Origin: an uncultured Eubacteriales bacterium
GTDB lineage: Bacteria; Bacillota; Clostridia; Oscillospirales; Acutalibacteraceae
Direction of reading: 5' to 3'
DNA length: 64,000 nt
NCBI GenBank assembly: GCA_949068525.1
Contig: CARTIQ010000005.1
Coordinates: 3,559-67,558 of the forward strand
Both the position numbers and the translations under genes were made by a program. This document shows, in pieces, positions 8,254 to 17,471 of this stretch; position 1 is the stretch's first letter; each line of letters opens with the position of its first letter. The notes below the pieces were generated by a model. It saw nothing but the letters and a program-made list of their open reading frames with translations. It was not told the DNA's origin and did no database searches.

Positions 8254-9489
8254 GTGAAAAATTTTTTTAAAAGATTATCATTAATAACGGGAGCTTTAGC
8301 TTGTCTGGTATTAACATTTTGTGAGGTAACGGCATCTTATCTGCCAGATAGCTACAAAGTTACTTCGACTTGCGGTGCGAACATAAAAAATTACTTAAGC
8401 ATTGGTGCAGATGAATCCGCAGTAACTCGGCCTGTTATAAAAGAAAATGACTTGTATACTTATGATGCTAAAGTTTTGTTTATGAATATAATCCCAATAA
8501 AAAAAGTAAATATACAAAAAATAGAAGGTATTTGCGTTGTTCCCGGCGGAAGCACGTTTGGCGTAAAACTGTTTACAAAGGGAGTCATAATCGTGGGAAT
8601 CTCCGATATAAAAACAAAAAGTGATGGGGTGGTTAATCCGGCCAAGCAAGCTGGCTTGCAAAAGGGAGACATAATATTAAATGTGAACCAAAAAGAAGTC
8701 AATAGCAACGAAGAGCTGATAAAAGTAGTAGAAGCAAGTGGTGGGGAGGATCTTTTGGCAGAGGTAATAAGGAATGGCATGAAGTATGAGACGAATATTA
8801 AACCAGCAAGAAATGAGATAGATGGAGCCTATAAGTTGGGAATTTGGGTAAGGGATAGCTCTGCAGGAATTGGAACGGTGACGTTTTGGGATGAAAAAAC
8901 CAAGACGTTCGGTGGTCTAGGCCACGGTATTTGTGATATAGATACAGGAGAGCTGTTGCCACTGTCTCACGGAGACATAATAAAAGTGAATATCAACGGA
9001 ATTTCTAAAGGCATGAGAGGGAACCCCGGCGAATTAAAAGCCTATTTTATCGAAGGGAAACCTATCGGAACCCTCATAGAAAATACTTATAGCGGGATTT
9101 ATGGAAAATTTAATAACGTTCCGTCCTCAAATGAGCCTATTCCCGTAGCGATGAAACAGCAAGCGAAGCAAGGTAAAGCTCAAATTTTAACCACGATTTT
9201 TGGTGCAACGCCGGAATATTATGACATTGACATAGTCCATATAAATTACAACGAAGAAACTATGAGCAAAAACATGATAATAAAGATCACAGACGAAAGG
9301 TTACTTAGCGAAACCGGAGGAATAATTCAAGGAATGAGCGGGAGTCCAATCATACAAAACGGGATGTTAATTGGCGCCATTACGCACGTTTTTGTAAATG
9401 ACCCGCAAAGAGGATATGCTATTTTTGCCGAAAATATGATTTCTAAACTGCAAGATTTAAACGACACAGATTATAAAAAAATCTCCTAG
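8254..9489 (+). CDS. spoIVB: SpoIVB serine peptidase
   Basis: 411 aa. In known systems SpoIVB is secreted by the forespore into the intermembrane space, where it cleaves SpoIVFA and so triggers pro-sigma-K processing by SpoIVFB. Visible: an N-terminal signal or anchor helix, a PDZ domain at ~95-175 (AKQAGLQKGDIILNVN), then the S55 peptidase domain with the His in GLGHGI (~224) and the Ser in QGMSGSPI (~362). Start is GTG at 8254, eight bases after GGAGG; an upstream in-frame TTG would overlap the Shine-Dalgarno. It lies directly ahead of spo0A, the classical Firmicutes order. Length is typical (426 aa in Bacillus subtilis). Confidence 0.95.
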   Translation: MKNFFKRLSLITGALACLVLTFCEVTASYLPDSYKVTSTCGANIKNYLSIGADESAVTRPVIKENDLYTYDAKVLFMNIIPIKKVNIQKIEGICVVPGGSTFGVKLFTKGVIIVGISDIKTKSDGVVNPAKQAGLQKGDIILNVNQKEVNSNEELIKVVEASGGEDLLAEVIRNGMKYETNIKPARNEIDGAYKLGIWVRDSSAGIGTVTFWDEKTKTFGGLGHGICDIDTGELLPLSHGDIIKVNINGISKGMRGNPGELKAYFIEGKPIGTLIENTYSGIYGKFNNVPSSNEPIPVAMKQQAKQGKAQILTTIFGATPEYYDIDIVHINYNEETMSKNMIIKITDERLLSETGGIIQGMSGSPIIQNGMLIGAITHVFVNDPQRGYAIFAENMISKLQDLNDTDYKKIS

Positions 9490-9543
9490 ATTTTGTAAAA
9501 TTTTATTGTAGGTACCAAACTTTAAAATTTTTATTGGAAACAC

Positions 9544-9572
9544 TTGCTATTTATTCCAGTATATGGTAACAT
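9544..9572 (+). promoter_or_regulatory. Putative sigma-A promoter of spo0A
   Basis: TTGCTA (9544-9549), a 17-nt spacer and TAACAT (9567-9572) lie just ahead of spo0A. I could not find a convincing sigma-H promoter or TGTCGAA 0A box next to it. Confidence 0.45.
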
Positions 9573-9606
9573 AAGGTTACGATAAATAATAACTGGAGGA
9601 AAAATC

Positions 9607-10413
9607 ATGGGCAATCTTGTTAAACTGCTAATTGCAGAGGAATCTGAAGAACTAAATCGAGAGGCTGTGGCGGTATTCAAAAATTTGGGTATAGAAAGTA
9701 GAATTGTACAAAAAGACGGAGTGGCGCTTTTAGACTCAATAAAAAAGTATAAGCCAGATGTTGTAATAATGGATTTATTTATGCCAAAGCTTGATGCAAT
9801 TGGAGTTATGAAGTCGTTTAGCGAAAAAAAAGGCATGATAAAGCCGATATTCATAGTGTTATCTAATTTTAACAGTGATGTACTAGAAAAAGAAGCACTT
9901 TCTGCTGGAGCATCTTATTTTGTGCTAAAGCCGTTTGACATAAACAACCTAGCAGAGCGGATTTTGGATTTATTAAGTGACATGTATAAAATAAGCAAAG
10001 CAGAGCATCATGCTGCAGGATCTGCTGAAACGCTGGCAAACAATGTGAGCAAAGAGCTTGGGATAGAATTTAAAGTAACAGAGATTTTGCATCAAATAGG
10101 AGTGCCGGCGCATATAAAGGGGTACCACTACTTGCGAGATTCTATTATAATGTCGGTAGAAAACCCAGAGATAATAAACGCTGTAACGAAGCAACTTTAT
10201 CCGTCAGTAGCAAAGAAATTCTCGACCACCTCTTCACGAGTAGAAAGAGCTATCCGTCATGCAATAGAAGTGGCGTGGGATAGGGGCGACGTAGATATTT
10301 TGAATTCTTATTTTGGCTATACGATACATAACAGCAGAGGTAAACCAACTAACAGTGAGTTCATCGCAATGATCTCGGACAAATTGCGGCTGCAGATGAA
10401 GACAGCTAGCTAA
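9607..10413 (+). CDS. spo0A: Spo0A, master regulator of sporulation
   Basis: 268 aa, the family length. The N-terminal receiver (1-~125) has the phospho-acceptor Asp56 (VVIMDLFMP) and the conserved Lys in VLKPFD. The C-terminal effector domain (~150-262) has the recognition region SSRVERAIRHAIEVAW, nearly invariant in the family. Phosphorylated Spo0A binds 0A boxes and activates spoIIE, spoIIG and other early genes; spoIIE and spoIIGA are both in this window. Odd point: the acidic metal-binding pair normally Asp-Asp after beta-1 reads Glu11-Glu12 (IAEES). ATG follows CTGGAGG. Confidence 0.97.
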   Translation: MGNLVKLLIAEESEELNREAVAVFKNLGIESRIVQKDGVALLDSIKKYKPDVVIMDLFMPKLDAIGVMKSFSEKKGMIKPIFIVLSNFNSDVLEKEALSAGASYFVLKPFDINNLAERILDLLSDMYKISKAEHHAAGSAETLANNVSKELGIEFKVTEILHQIGVPAHIKGYHYLRDSIIMSVENPEIINAVTKQLYPSVAKKFSTTSSRVERAIRHAIEVAWDRGDVDILNSYFGYTIHNSRGKPTNSEFIAMISDKLRLQMKTAS

Positions 10414-10426
10414 TTTTGCAGAACTA

Positions 10427-10807
10427 TTATAAAATATTTTGAATTGATGGTAAGTCGTTGTCTCTTAAGTGCTCAAGTTGAGATTTAGAAACCTCACTGT
10501 CGACAAAAAAATCTTCCACCTGCCCTTGAGAAAGGTTTGTCCGCATGCTTATCATAGTTTGAGTAATTTCTTCCAGATGGTCGTGATTAATAAAAGTAGA
10601 TAGAAAAATTTGTTGCTCTTGCCACCGGTTGACTATATCGGTGGCTAAATTTTTGGCTTTATCAGCGTTGTGTCCGTTGACTTCGCTTACAATGCTATCG
10701 ATGTCTGAGGCAAAATATTTAACAGTATTATCGAGCCAGATATTCTCGGCAATGCAGCAAGAAACTGTAATTATAAACAGGGTTATAGCAATAATAAAGC
10801 GTTTCAT
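10427..10807 (-). CDS. DUF4363 family protein
   Basis: 126 aa with an N-terminal hydrophobic segment (residues 3-20, cysteines near the end) followed by a helical soluble domain. It matches the DUF4363 family, usually found directly downstream of a DUF421 gene as here. The two overlap by 4 bp (ATGA), so translation is probably coupled. Function is unknown. It converges on spo0A with only 13 bp between stops and no terminator visible. Confidence 0.75.
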   Translation of the reverse strand: MKRFIIAITLFIITVSCCIAENIWLDNTVKYFASDIDSIVSEVNGHNADKAKNLATDIVNRWQEQQIFLSTFINHDHLEEITQTMISMRTNLSQGQVEDFFVDSEVSKSQLEHLRDNDLPSIQNIL

Positions 10808-11481
10808 TTTAAGCCCTCTTTTTTTATGATATGAAAATTTTTGTTTTTATCGGCCGTCATAATGAATACGTCTTTTAAGGCCAGATGTTTTTTATTTAGT
10901 ACATCATGGACCCATTTTTCTGATAATTGGCATAGGGAGAGTGAAGAGTTCGAAATTTCTCCGTCACTAATTATAACAGTTTCTAGCTCCTGAGATGGTG
11001 GCGATAAACCAAGCATACTGGCGTCGACTTGCTGTTTCTCGGGCTTTTTCATTATGCTCATTTGGCCATTTGTTTCTATTATGGCAAAATCAATATCTTG
11101 CAGGCTGAACACGTCTAATTGACGCAACTGCTCAAAGAGATCTTCTGTAGTCATGCGGAGGTCCTTCATGACTTTCTGGTTTATTTTTCCGTGATCAATG
11201 ATTACAACAGGACTTCCGCAAATGAATTTTCGAAACTTGCAGCTTTTAAGCATAATGTTAGAAAGAACAATCTCGCACACAAGCAAAACAATTATAGGTA
11301 TAAGGCCGGCAAAAAGGGGAATGCTGGAGTTTTGCATCGGGATGGACGCAATGTTGGAAATCAAAAAGGTAACCACAAGTTCAGAAGTTTGCAGGTCGCT
11401 AATTTGCCGTTTGCCCATGAGTCGCACAGCCAAGATTATTATCATATAAAGCAAAAAAGTTCGAATTAATGAGATTGTCAT
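10804..11481 (-). CDS. DUF421 (YetF-like) membrane protein
   Basis: 225 aa. Three transmembrane helices in the first ~80 residues carry the family signature AVRLMGKRQISDLQTSELVV, followed by the cytoplasmic DUF421 domain (GSPVVIIDHGKI, then the DLFEQLRQLDVFSLQDIDFAIIE region). Known: YetF-type proteins occur in spore formers, and a DUF421 protein (2Duf) encoded with spoVA-2mob affects spore membrane permeability and resistance. Position between spo0A and a germinant receptor operon fits a spore-membrane role, but that is inference. Confidence 0.82.
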   Translation of the reverse strand: MTISLIRTFLLYMIIILAVRLMGKRQISDLQTSELVVTFLISNIASIPMQNSSIPLFAGLIPIIVLLVCEIVLSNIMLKSCKFRKFICGSPVVIIDHGKINQKVMKDLRMTTEDLFEQLRQLDVFSLQDIDFAIIETNGQMSIMKKPEKQQVDASMLGLSPPSQELETVIISDGEISNSSLSLCQLSEKWVHDVLNKKHLALKDVFIMTADKNKNFHIIKKEGLK

Positions 11482-11583
11482 ATTTTATCACCAGAAATAG
11501 TTTGCATCAAAATTATCAAAATTATGCAGTTCTGTATAAATTATGAAAAATTTGCAAATCATTAATTTAGGAGATGATTAAAA

Positions 11584-13104
11584 ATGCGAGATTTTCTAAA
11601 TAAACTAATGTATAAATATAAATCCGCACAAAGTAAGATTCAAGATGAAAAAGAGAAAAAACAGGTGCTCTCAAATTCGTTAGAGAAAAATCTAGGATAT
11701 TTTAAAAAATCGTTTGACGAAAGTGCCGACCTAACAATAAAACCAGTAAAAATATTAAACACGAATGCGGCTATAGTCACGATGGAGGGCATGATAAACA
11801 AAGAAACATTTGCAACCAGCGTTATGAACCCGATTGTCTATGCGTTTAGCGAAGAAAAGCTGTCTAGCGAAGAAAAGCTAGAATATATAAAAAGCAACAT
11901 CTTAACAATAAGCGAGCAAATAGATGTACTGACCTTTGAAGACGCGTTTAAACTAGTGATGTCCGGGTTTGCACTGCTTTTGTTTGATGAATGCAAAAAG
12001 GCTTTAGCTATAGGAGTGCAGGGGTTTAACTTTAGAAGCATTGCTGAGCCGGAGACAGAGGTTATGCAAAAAGGCTCCAAAGAGGGCTTTGTGGAGGCTA
12101 TAAGGATAAACCTCACGCTCATACGGCGACGAATTAAGAATCCAAAACTTAAATTTGAGTTTTCTTCGGTGGGCGAAAGCAGTAAAACCGACATATGCTT
12201 GTGCTATATAAATGGTACAGTGTCGAAGAAGATTTTGGCAGAACTCAAACGGCGGCTAGCTAAAATAGACCTAAAAAACGTCCTAGCAGCAGAATATTTA
12301 ATGCCGTACCTAGAAGAGGAGGGTGACCTATCTTTTTTTAGCGGGGTTGGATATTCCGAGAGGCCCGATACAGTCTGCGGGAAAATCTCCGAAGGCCGAA
12401 TAGCGATTTTGGTGGACGGTACGCCAACCGCGCTAATTGTGCCGTACCTATTTGTAGAGTACTTTCAGACAATCGACGATTATGCCGAAAGACCTTACTT
12501 TGCAACGCTAACAAGGTGGCTAAAATATTTATCATTTTTAATATCGACGCTGCTGCCAGGTCTATATGTCGCGCTCGCCGTGTTTAATCCAGAGGTCTTT
12601 CCCGACCGGCTAATAAGCAAAATAGCCTACGCAATTGCCGGGACGCCATTCCCACTGATGTTAGAAACGTTGATTATACATTTCATATACGAAATTATGC
12701 GAGAGGCCGGGTTACGCCTACCGCGGCCTCTAGGGCATGCCGTGAGCATCGTCGGAGGTTTGGTAATAGGTGAAACTGCAGTAAACGCTGGACTAATTGG
12801 AGCACCGACATTAATGGTTGTTGCTTTGACAGCCATATCGTCTTATGTAATACCAAATTTATACGAGCCAACCGCAATTTTAAGACTCGTATTCATTCTA
12901 ATAGGCGGAATATTAGGGATATGGGGTGTGATGTTGCTATTCTCGGTGCTGATTGTGAATATTTGCGCAAAATCAAATTTTGGAATCCCATTTGTAGCGC
13001 CGATTGCACCGTTTAACTTCTATAGTATGCGAGACGTAGTAATGAGAGCTGGCTGGAAGACATTATCTAAAAAAACCGAAGACGTACAAAACATGCCGCA
13101 TTAG
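11584..13104 (+). CDS. gerAA: GerA-family germinant receptor subunit A
   Basis: 506 aa, normal for GerAA/GerKA. An N-terminal cytoplasmic domain (~1-310, including the FFSGVGYSERPDTVCGKI region and the conserved GRIAILVDGTPTALIVPYLF) precedes about five to six membrane helices. The family block RPLGHAVSIVGGLVIGETAV lies near 380-400. Subunit A takes part in nutrient sensing and ion release in the spore inner membrane. It is the first gene of an A-B-C operon with 21- and 12-bp gaps. ATG follows TTAGGAG. The symbol denotes family; the germinant cannot be read from sequence. Confidence 0.93.
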   Translation: MRDFLNKLMYKYKSAQSKIQDEKEKKQVLSNSLEKNLGYFKKSFDESADLTIKPVKILNTNAAIVTMEGMINKETFATSVMNPIVYAFSEEKLSSEEKLEYIKSNILTISEQIDVLTFEDAFKLVMSGFALLLFDECKKALAIGVQGFNFRSIAEPETEVMQKGSKEGFVEAIRINLTLIRRRIKNPKLKFEFSSVGESSKTDICLCYINGTVSKKILAELKRRLAKIDLKNVLAAEYLMPYLEEEGDLSFFSGVGYSERPDTVCGKISEGRIAILVDGTPTALIVPYLFVEYFQTIDDYAERPYFATLTRWLKYLSFLISTLLPGLYVALAVFNPEVFPDRLISKIAYAIAGTPFPLMLETLIIHFIYEIMREAGLRLPRPLGHAVSIVGGLVIGETAVNAGLIGAPTLMVVALTAISSYVIPNLYEPTAILRLVFILIGGILGIWGVMLLFSVLIVNICAKSNFGIPFVAPIAPFNFYSMRDVVMRAGWKTLSKKTEDVQNMPH

Positions 13105-13125
13105 CCAAAAATAAAGGAGCCAACA

Positions 13126-14196
13126 ATGGAACGAAAAGACATGATAACCGCGCCACAACAGTTCTCGATGCTATTTTTAGTCAATATAATCATAGGAATA
13201 ACCTACAATCTGCCAATGGCGCAAAGCAGCAACATGTGGGACCACGTCATCTCAGCGGGAATAGCACTTTTAATAAATGTGGGGTACCTCCTGCCGGTGT
13301 ATAAGCTATATAAAATAAACCCTACAATGAACATAGCAGACAATTGCGCGGTAAATTTCAAAAAATTAGGGACATTATTCTTGATAATTTATGGAATCTA
13401 CTACCTTTTTGCGTGCTGTTACACACTGTCACTTTTTAACATCTTTGTGCGAGACGTTGTAAATCCGGATATTTCGCTCTTTATGCTAACGCTATGCGTG
13501 ATCCTAGCAGCATCCTATGCAACATGCAAGGGGATAGAAGGCATAGCGCGGGCCTGCACAATAATATTGTTCATCATTTGTGTATCGATTGCATTTATAG
13601 TTTTTACGCTGATCCCTCAAATTGACGTGATGAACTTTCCGCCATTGATGTTTGAAGGGTTAAGGGACACACTCAACGGCACTGTATATTTGGCCTCGCT
13701 ATCATTTTATATACCGCTATCTGCGACAATTACACCATTTGTCAAGGGTAATATAAAGAAAACTCTAATAGCATCGACCGTATCGATTTATGCACTGTTT
13801 ATTTTGGTAATAGCAGTAGTTACGGGCGCACTAGGAGATTATCTAAAAACTCAGAACTTCCCGATATACACAGCAACAAGCGTGGCTGGAATAGGCGTAT
13901 TTAAAAGAATGGATGCTATTTATCTAGGAATTTTCACTTCTGGGCTCTTTATAACAGTTTCGCTATTTTTGTTTGCGTTTTTTTCGGTAATGAAGCGGCT
14001 GTTTGGCGAAGGCAAAAGCAAGATAATAATATTTTTGGGTGACGTATTGGTGCTCGTTTTAAGCTTAGTTTTACCGGTGTTTAAGGAAGTTTTGTATTTT
14101 TTTTACGACATAAAATTTGTTTTCATATTCACTATGGCAACGGCGTTTGTGATTCCGCTGGTAATTTTAATAAAGCACAAAATGCAGATAAAGTGA
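13126..14196 (+). CDS. gerAB: GerA-family germinant receptor subunit B
   Basis: 356 aa with about ten membrane helices, a member of the APC-superfamily GerAB/GerKB group. It begins with the typical short cytoplasmic tail (ERKDMITAPQQFSML). Known: the B subunit binds the germinant, for example L-alanine in B. subtilis GerAB. Ligand specificity cannot be inferred here. It sits between subunits A and C with a clear AAAGGAG Shine-Dalgarno. Confidence 0.92.
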   Translation: MERKDMITAPQQFSMLFLVNIIIGITYNLPMAQSSNMWDHVISAGIALLINVGYLLPVYKLYKINPTMNIADNCAVNFKKLGTLFLIIYGIYYLFACCYTLSLFNIFVRDVVNPDISLFMLTLCVILAASYATCKGIEGIARACTIILFIICVSIAFIVFTLIPQIDVMNFPPLMFEGLRDTLNGTVYLASLSFYIPLSATITPFVKGNIKKTLIASTVSIYALFILVIAVVTGALGDYLKTQNFPIYTATSVAGIGVFKRMDAIYLGIFTSGLFITVSLFLFAFFSVMKRLFGEGKSKIIIFLGDVLVLVLSLVLPVFKEVLYFFYDIKFVFIFTMATAFVIPLVILIKHKMQIK

Positions 14197-14208
14197 GGGT
14201 TTGCAAGA

Positions 14209-15342
14209 ATGAGGGAAACAACGATCACAAAAAAGATTGTAATTTTACTGGAGTTATTGTTGGTGTGCTTTCTGTGCGGATGCAACCAGGTGGCGGGTTT
14301 AGACGAGCAGTTAATAGTCTATGGAATCGGGGTGGATAAAACCGAAGATGCTTACGAATTAACTGTGCAGGTGCTGAATACCCAAACGACGTCGGAGGCA
14401 AACTCGCAGGAGGATGGCAAAGCCATAATAAACATATCGGCAACGGCGCCGACCTTGATTGAAGCCGTAAACAAAATTGAGAACCAGACAGGCAAAAAGA
14501 TATTATATTCTCACGCAATAGTCTTAATAGTCGGCCAGGAGACGGCAAAATCCGGGATAAAAGAAATTATAAGATTTTTTTCTACAAACCATAAACTTCG
14601 CCCAACGGTAGAGGTGCTAATCTCGAGTATAACGGCAAAAGATGTGTTTTCAAATGAGGGCAACGGGGATATAGTTAACGCAGAGGACATTGTATCGATA
14701 TCACAAATAGGCAAAGAGAACGACGATGGCATAAATTCTAACATTCGATATATTTTAAGTGACCTTGAAAATCCGCAAAAAGCAGCAAAAGTGTGGCTTC
14801 TTGAATATAATAAAGATGAGGGAAAGGTGGCTTGTCCTAAAGTTGCACTGTTTAAGTCCGACAAGCTAACAGATGTTCTGAATGAAGAGAGCACGAAGGG
14901 GATGCTTTTGATCTATAAAAAAGCTAAAAATATTGTGGACAGTGTAAACGTGAATGACGCGCAGCTATCCTATGAGTTGAGCAAAGCAAAGTCAAAAATA
15001 GACGTGAGTTTTGATAGCAAAAAACCGGTGTTTAACATAAGTTTGTGTGCGGATTTAGAATTATACAACGCGGACAATCTGGCAGCAAATAGCGGGATCA
15101 AGCTGGTTATCGAAAAGAGGCTTGCGGAATTAATGCAGAAAGCCATTGATTGGGGCATAAAAAAGAACGGTTGTGATATATTTAACTTTTGTCGATACAT
15201 TATGAACGCAAACCCCAGCTTTTTTAAGGAAAACTTAGCAAATATGGAGGAAATCCTAAAGTCAGCAGATTATGAAATTAACGCACAGGCCAAAATTAGA
15301 TATATGGGTGCAAATCAGAAGATAAGCAGCTTGGTTTATTAA
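14209..15342 (+). CDS. gerAC: GerA-family germinant receptor subunit C (lipoprotein)
   Basis: 377 aa. A signal peptide ends in a lipobox (LCGC, Cys ~25), so the protein is lipid-anchored. The body matches GerAC/GerKC: an early DEQLIVYGIGVDKTEDAYELTVQ segment and a C-terminal domain with the helical stretch before DIFNFCRYI. Known: the lipoprotein sits on the outer face of the spore inner membrane and stabilises the A/B complex. It is last in the operon; no clear terminator follows. Confidence 0.93.
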   Translation: MRETTITKKIVILLELLLVCFLCGCNQVAGLDEQLIVYGIGVDKTEDAYELTVQVLNTQTTSEANSQEDGKAIINISATAPTLIEAVNKIENQTGKKILYSHAIVLIVGQETAKSGIKEIIRFFSTNHKLRPTVEVLISSITAKDVFSNEGNGDIVNAEDIVSISQIGKENDDGINSNIRYILSDLENPQKAAKVWLLEYNKDEGKVACPKVALFKSDKLTDVLNEESTKGMLLIYKKAKNIVDSVNVNDAQLSYELSKAKSKIDVSFDSKKPVFNISLCADLELYNADNLAANSGIKLVIEKRLAELMQKAIDWGIKKNGCDIFNFCRYIMNANPSFFKENLANMEEILKSADYEINAQAKIRYMGANQKISSLVY

Positions 15343-15366
15343 GCGGCACCGCGATTTCTCGCTTCC

Positions 15367-15395
15367 TTGAAAATAATTTTAAGCTACGCTATAAT
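15367..15395 (+). promoter_or_regulatory. Sigma-A promoter of the hprK-murB-rapZ-whiA cluster
   Basis: TTGAAA (15367-15372), a 17-nt spacer and a perfect TATAAT (15390-15395). It lies about 45 nt before the hprK start. Confidence 0.7.
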
Positions 15396-15440
15396 GTTTT
15401 TATAAATATGGTGTGGAAAAACAAAGTGGCGGGTGATAAA

Positions 15441-16409
15441 ATGTCGAACAATTTTTCGGTATCGTTAACAAACATCATAAACAGCATGGGGCTGAATATC
15501 GCGTTTATGCCGAATGACCCGGACAAAATTTTAATATCCGAAAAGGACATTAACCGTTTGGGACTGGAGCTAACCGGATTTTTTGACTATTTTAATAGCA
15601 CTCGGTTGGTTGTTATGGGGAGAACGGAAAACGCATATTTGTCAGGCTTAACAAGTGAAGAGCGGTATAAAATATTAGATGGAATCTTTGCGTTTGAGCC
15701 ACCCGCAGTAATAATCACGAAGAATATTGAGCCATACCCTGAGCTTATCAAGGCGGCGAAGAAGAGTTTTATCCCGATTCTTCGCACATCCGAGATGACT
15801 TCGAACTTTATTGCTGATATTGTAGAGTTTTTGGACGTAAAATTGGCGCCGCGTATCACGAGGCATGGCGTACTGGTAGAGGTTTATGGCCAGGGAATAT
15901 ATATTATCGGTGATAGCGGAGTTGGTAAGAGCGAGACGGCAATAGAACTGATTCAAAGGGGACATCGTCTGGTTGCAGATGATTCGGTGCAAATAAGAAA
16001 AATTAACGACAAGAAGCTCACAGGATCTGCACCAAAAAACCTTCGGCATTTTATTGAGCTGCGCGGCGTAGGCATTATTGATGCTAGGAGCATTTTTGGG
16101 ATGGGTTCTGTAAAGGTGACGCAGGAGATCGACATGGTGGTTAACCTCGAGATGTGGGATAGGGCCAAGATTTACGATAGAATAGGCATAGAAAACGAAT
16201 ATGCAAAAATTCTGGGAGTGAATATTCCGATTGTGACAATTCCGGTAACACCCGGCCGAAATTTGGCAATTATTGTGGAAGTAGCTGCTATGAATAATCG
16301 GCAAAAGAAGATGGGCTATAACGCAGCTAAAGAGCTGCTGGATGGCTTGGGAATGGACTATTTTAATAATGATATCGTTACAAATAACCAAATAAAGCTA
16401 AACATTTAA
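15441..16409 (+). CDS. hprK: HPr kinase/phosphorylase
   Basis: 322 aa. It phosphorylates HPr on Ser46 using ATP and reverses this with phosphate, linking glycolytic state to catabolite control. Visible: an N-terminal HprK_N domain (~1-130), Walker A GDSGVGKSETA (~157-167), the HRLVADDSV segment and the signature LRGVGIIDARSIFGMGSV at ~205-222. The ATG at 15441 after GGCGGGTG is preferred to the in-frame ATG 33 bases upstream, because homologues begin at about this point. First gene of the cluster. Confidence 0.94.
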   Translation: MSNNFSVSLTNIINSMGLNIAFMPNDPDKILISEKDINRLGLELTGFFDYFNSTRLVVMGRTENAYLSGLTSEERYKILDGIFAFEPPAVIITKNIEPYPELIKAAKKSFIPILRTSEMTSNFIADIVEFLDVKLAPRITRHGVLVEVYGQGIYIIGDSGVGKSETAIELIQRGHRLVADDSVQIRKINDKKLTGSAPKNLRHFIELRGVGIIDARSIFGMGSVKVTQEIDMVVNLEMWDRAKIYDRIGIENEYAKILGVNIPIVTIPVTPGRNLAIIVEVAAMNNRQKKMGYNAAKELLDGLGMDYFNNDIVTNNQIKLNI

Positions 16410-16478
16410 TTTCAAAATTAGAAAAATAATAAAGAAGAAAGTTAAAACGAGAAAAATTTTGTGATTAACGGAGGAATT

Positions 16479-17396
16479 ATGGGCAGCAGAGAATGTGAGA
16501 GAGCTGTTGAGGCGCTGGCGGAATTAAACTTAAATTTGAATATACTGAAAAAGGAGCCGATGTCAAAGCATACGTCATTTAAAATTGGCGGCGATGCGGA
16601 TATTTTTATAACGGTAAATTCTAAGGACGACTTGGTTGTGGTTATAGAGGTTTTAAATGAGTTCAAAATTCCGTTTTTGGTTGTTGGCAACGGGTCTAAC
16701 CTTTTGGTGAGTGACGATGGCATCCGTGGGGCGGTGATTAAACTTGGGGGCGACTTTAATAAAATCACCTTAGAGAGCGATGATACAATTAAGTGTGGCG
16801 CTGGGACTGCGCTTTCGAGGCTGTGCACTTTTGCTTTGCAAGAATCCCTTAGCGGACTGGAGTTTGCTTATGGGATTCCGGGCAAAGTCGGCGGAGCTGT
16901 CTTCATGAACGCGGGCGCTTATGGAGAAGAGATTAAGGACATAATTGTTTCTGCCGAGAGCATAACCTATTCTGGCGAGATTATAAAAAGAACCGCAGAC
17001 GAGATGGCTTTGTCGTATAGGAACAGCTTGTACAGGGATGTTGATGAGATTATTTTGTCGGTAAAATTTAGGCTAGAACCAGGAGACAAACTACATATAA
17101 AAGAGAGAATGGATGGATATATAGCTAGGCGTAAAGAAAAGCAGCCATTAAATTACCCCAACGCAGGGAGCATTTTTAAAAGGCCGGTGGGTAATTTTGC
17201 CGGTACGCTAATTCAAAATTGCGGATTGCAAGGTACCAAAATCGGCGGAGCAATGGTTAGCACCAAACATGCGGGGTTTATAGTAAACCAGGGGGAAGCC
17301 ACTTGCAACGATGTGGTAAGATTGATTAATCATATTAAAGAAACTGTGATGAAAAAAACCGGTGTAGCGCTCGAATGTGAGGTAATCATCATTTGA
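16479..17396 (+). CDS. murB: UDP-N-acetylenolpyruvoylglucosamine reductase
   Basis: 305 aa. This FAD- and NADPH-dependent enzyme makes UDP-N-acetylmuramate, the second committed step of peptidoglycan precursor synthesis, in the cytoplasm. Visible: the FAD-binding stretch VVGNGSNLLVSDDGIRG, SGLEFAYGIPGKVGGAVFMN, the Tyr in YRNSLYRD and the catalytic Ser region NAGSIFKRP. This is the short type II MurB of Firmicutes. The ATG six codons after an in-frame GTG is chosen because GGAGG (16470-16474) precedes it at the right distance. Confidence 0.95.
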   Translation: MGSRECERAVEALAELNLNLNILKKEPMSKHTSFKIGGDADIFITVNSKDDLVVVIEVLNEFKIPFLVVGNGSNLLVSDDGIRGAVIKLGGDFNKITLESDDTIKCGAGTALSRLCTFALQESLSGLEFAYGIPGKVGGAVFMNAGAYGEEIKDIIVSAESITYSGEIIKRTADEMALSYRNSLYRDVDEIILSVKFRLEPGDKLHIKERMDGYIARRKEKQPLNYPNAGSIFKRPVGNFAGTLIQNCGLQGTKIGGAMVSTKHAGFIVNQGEATCNDVVRLINHIKETVMKKTGVALECEVIII

Positions 17397-17471
17397 AAGG
17401 GCACTCTTGTTGTTAAAAATGGCGCTAAAGTTAAAAATTTGAGAAAGATCAAAACGAGGGAGGCTTGAGTT

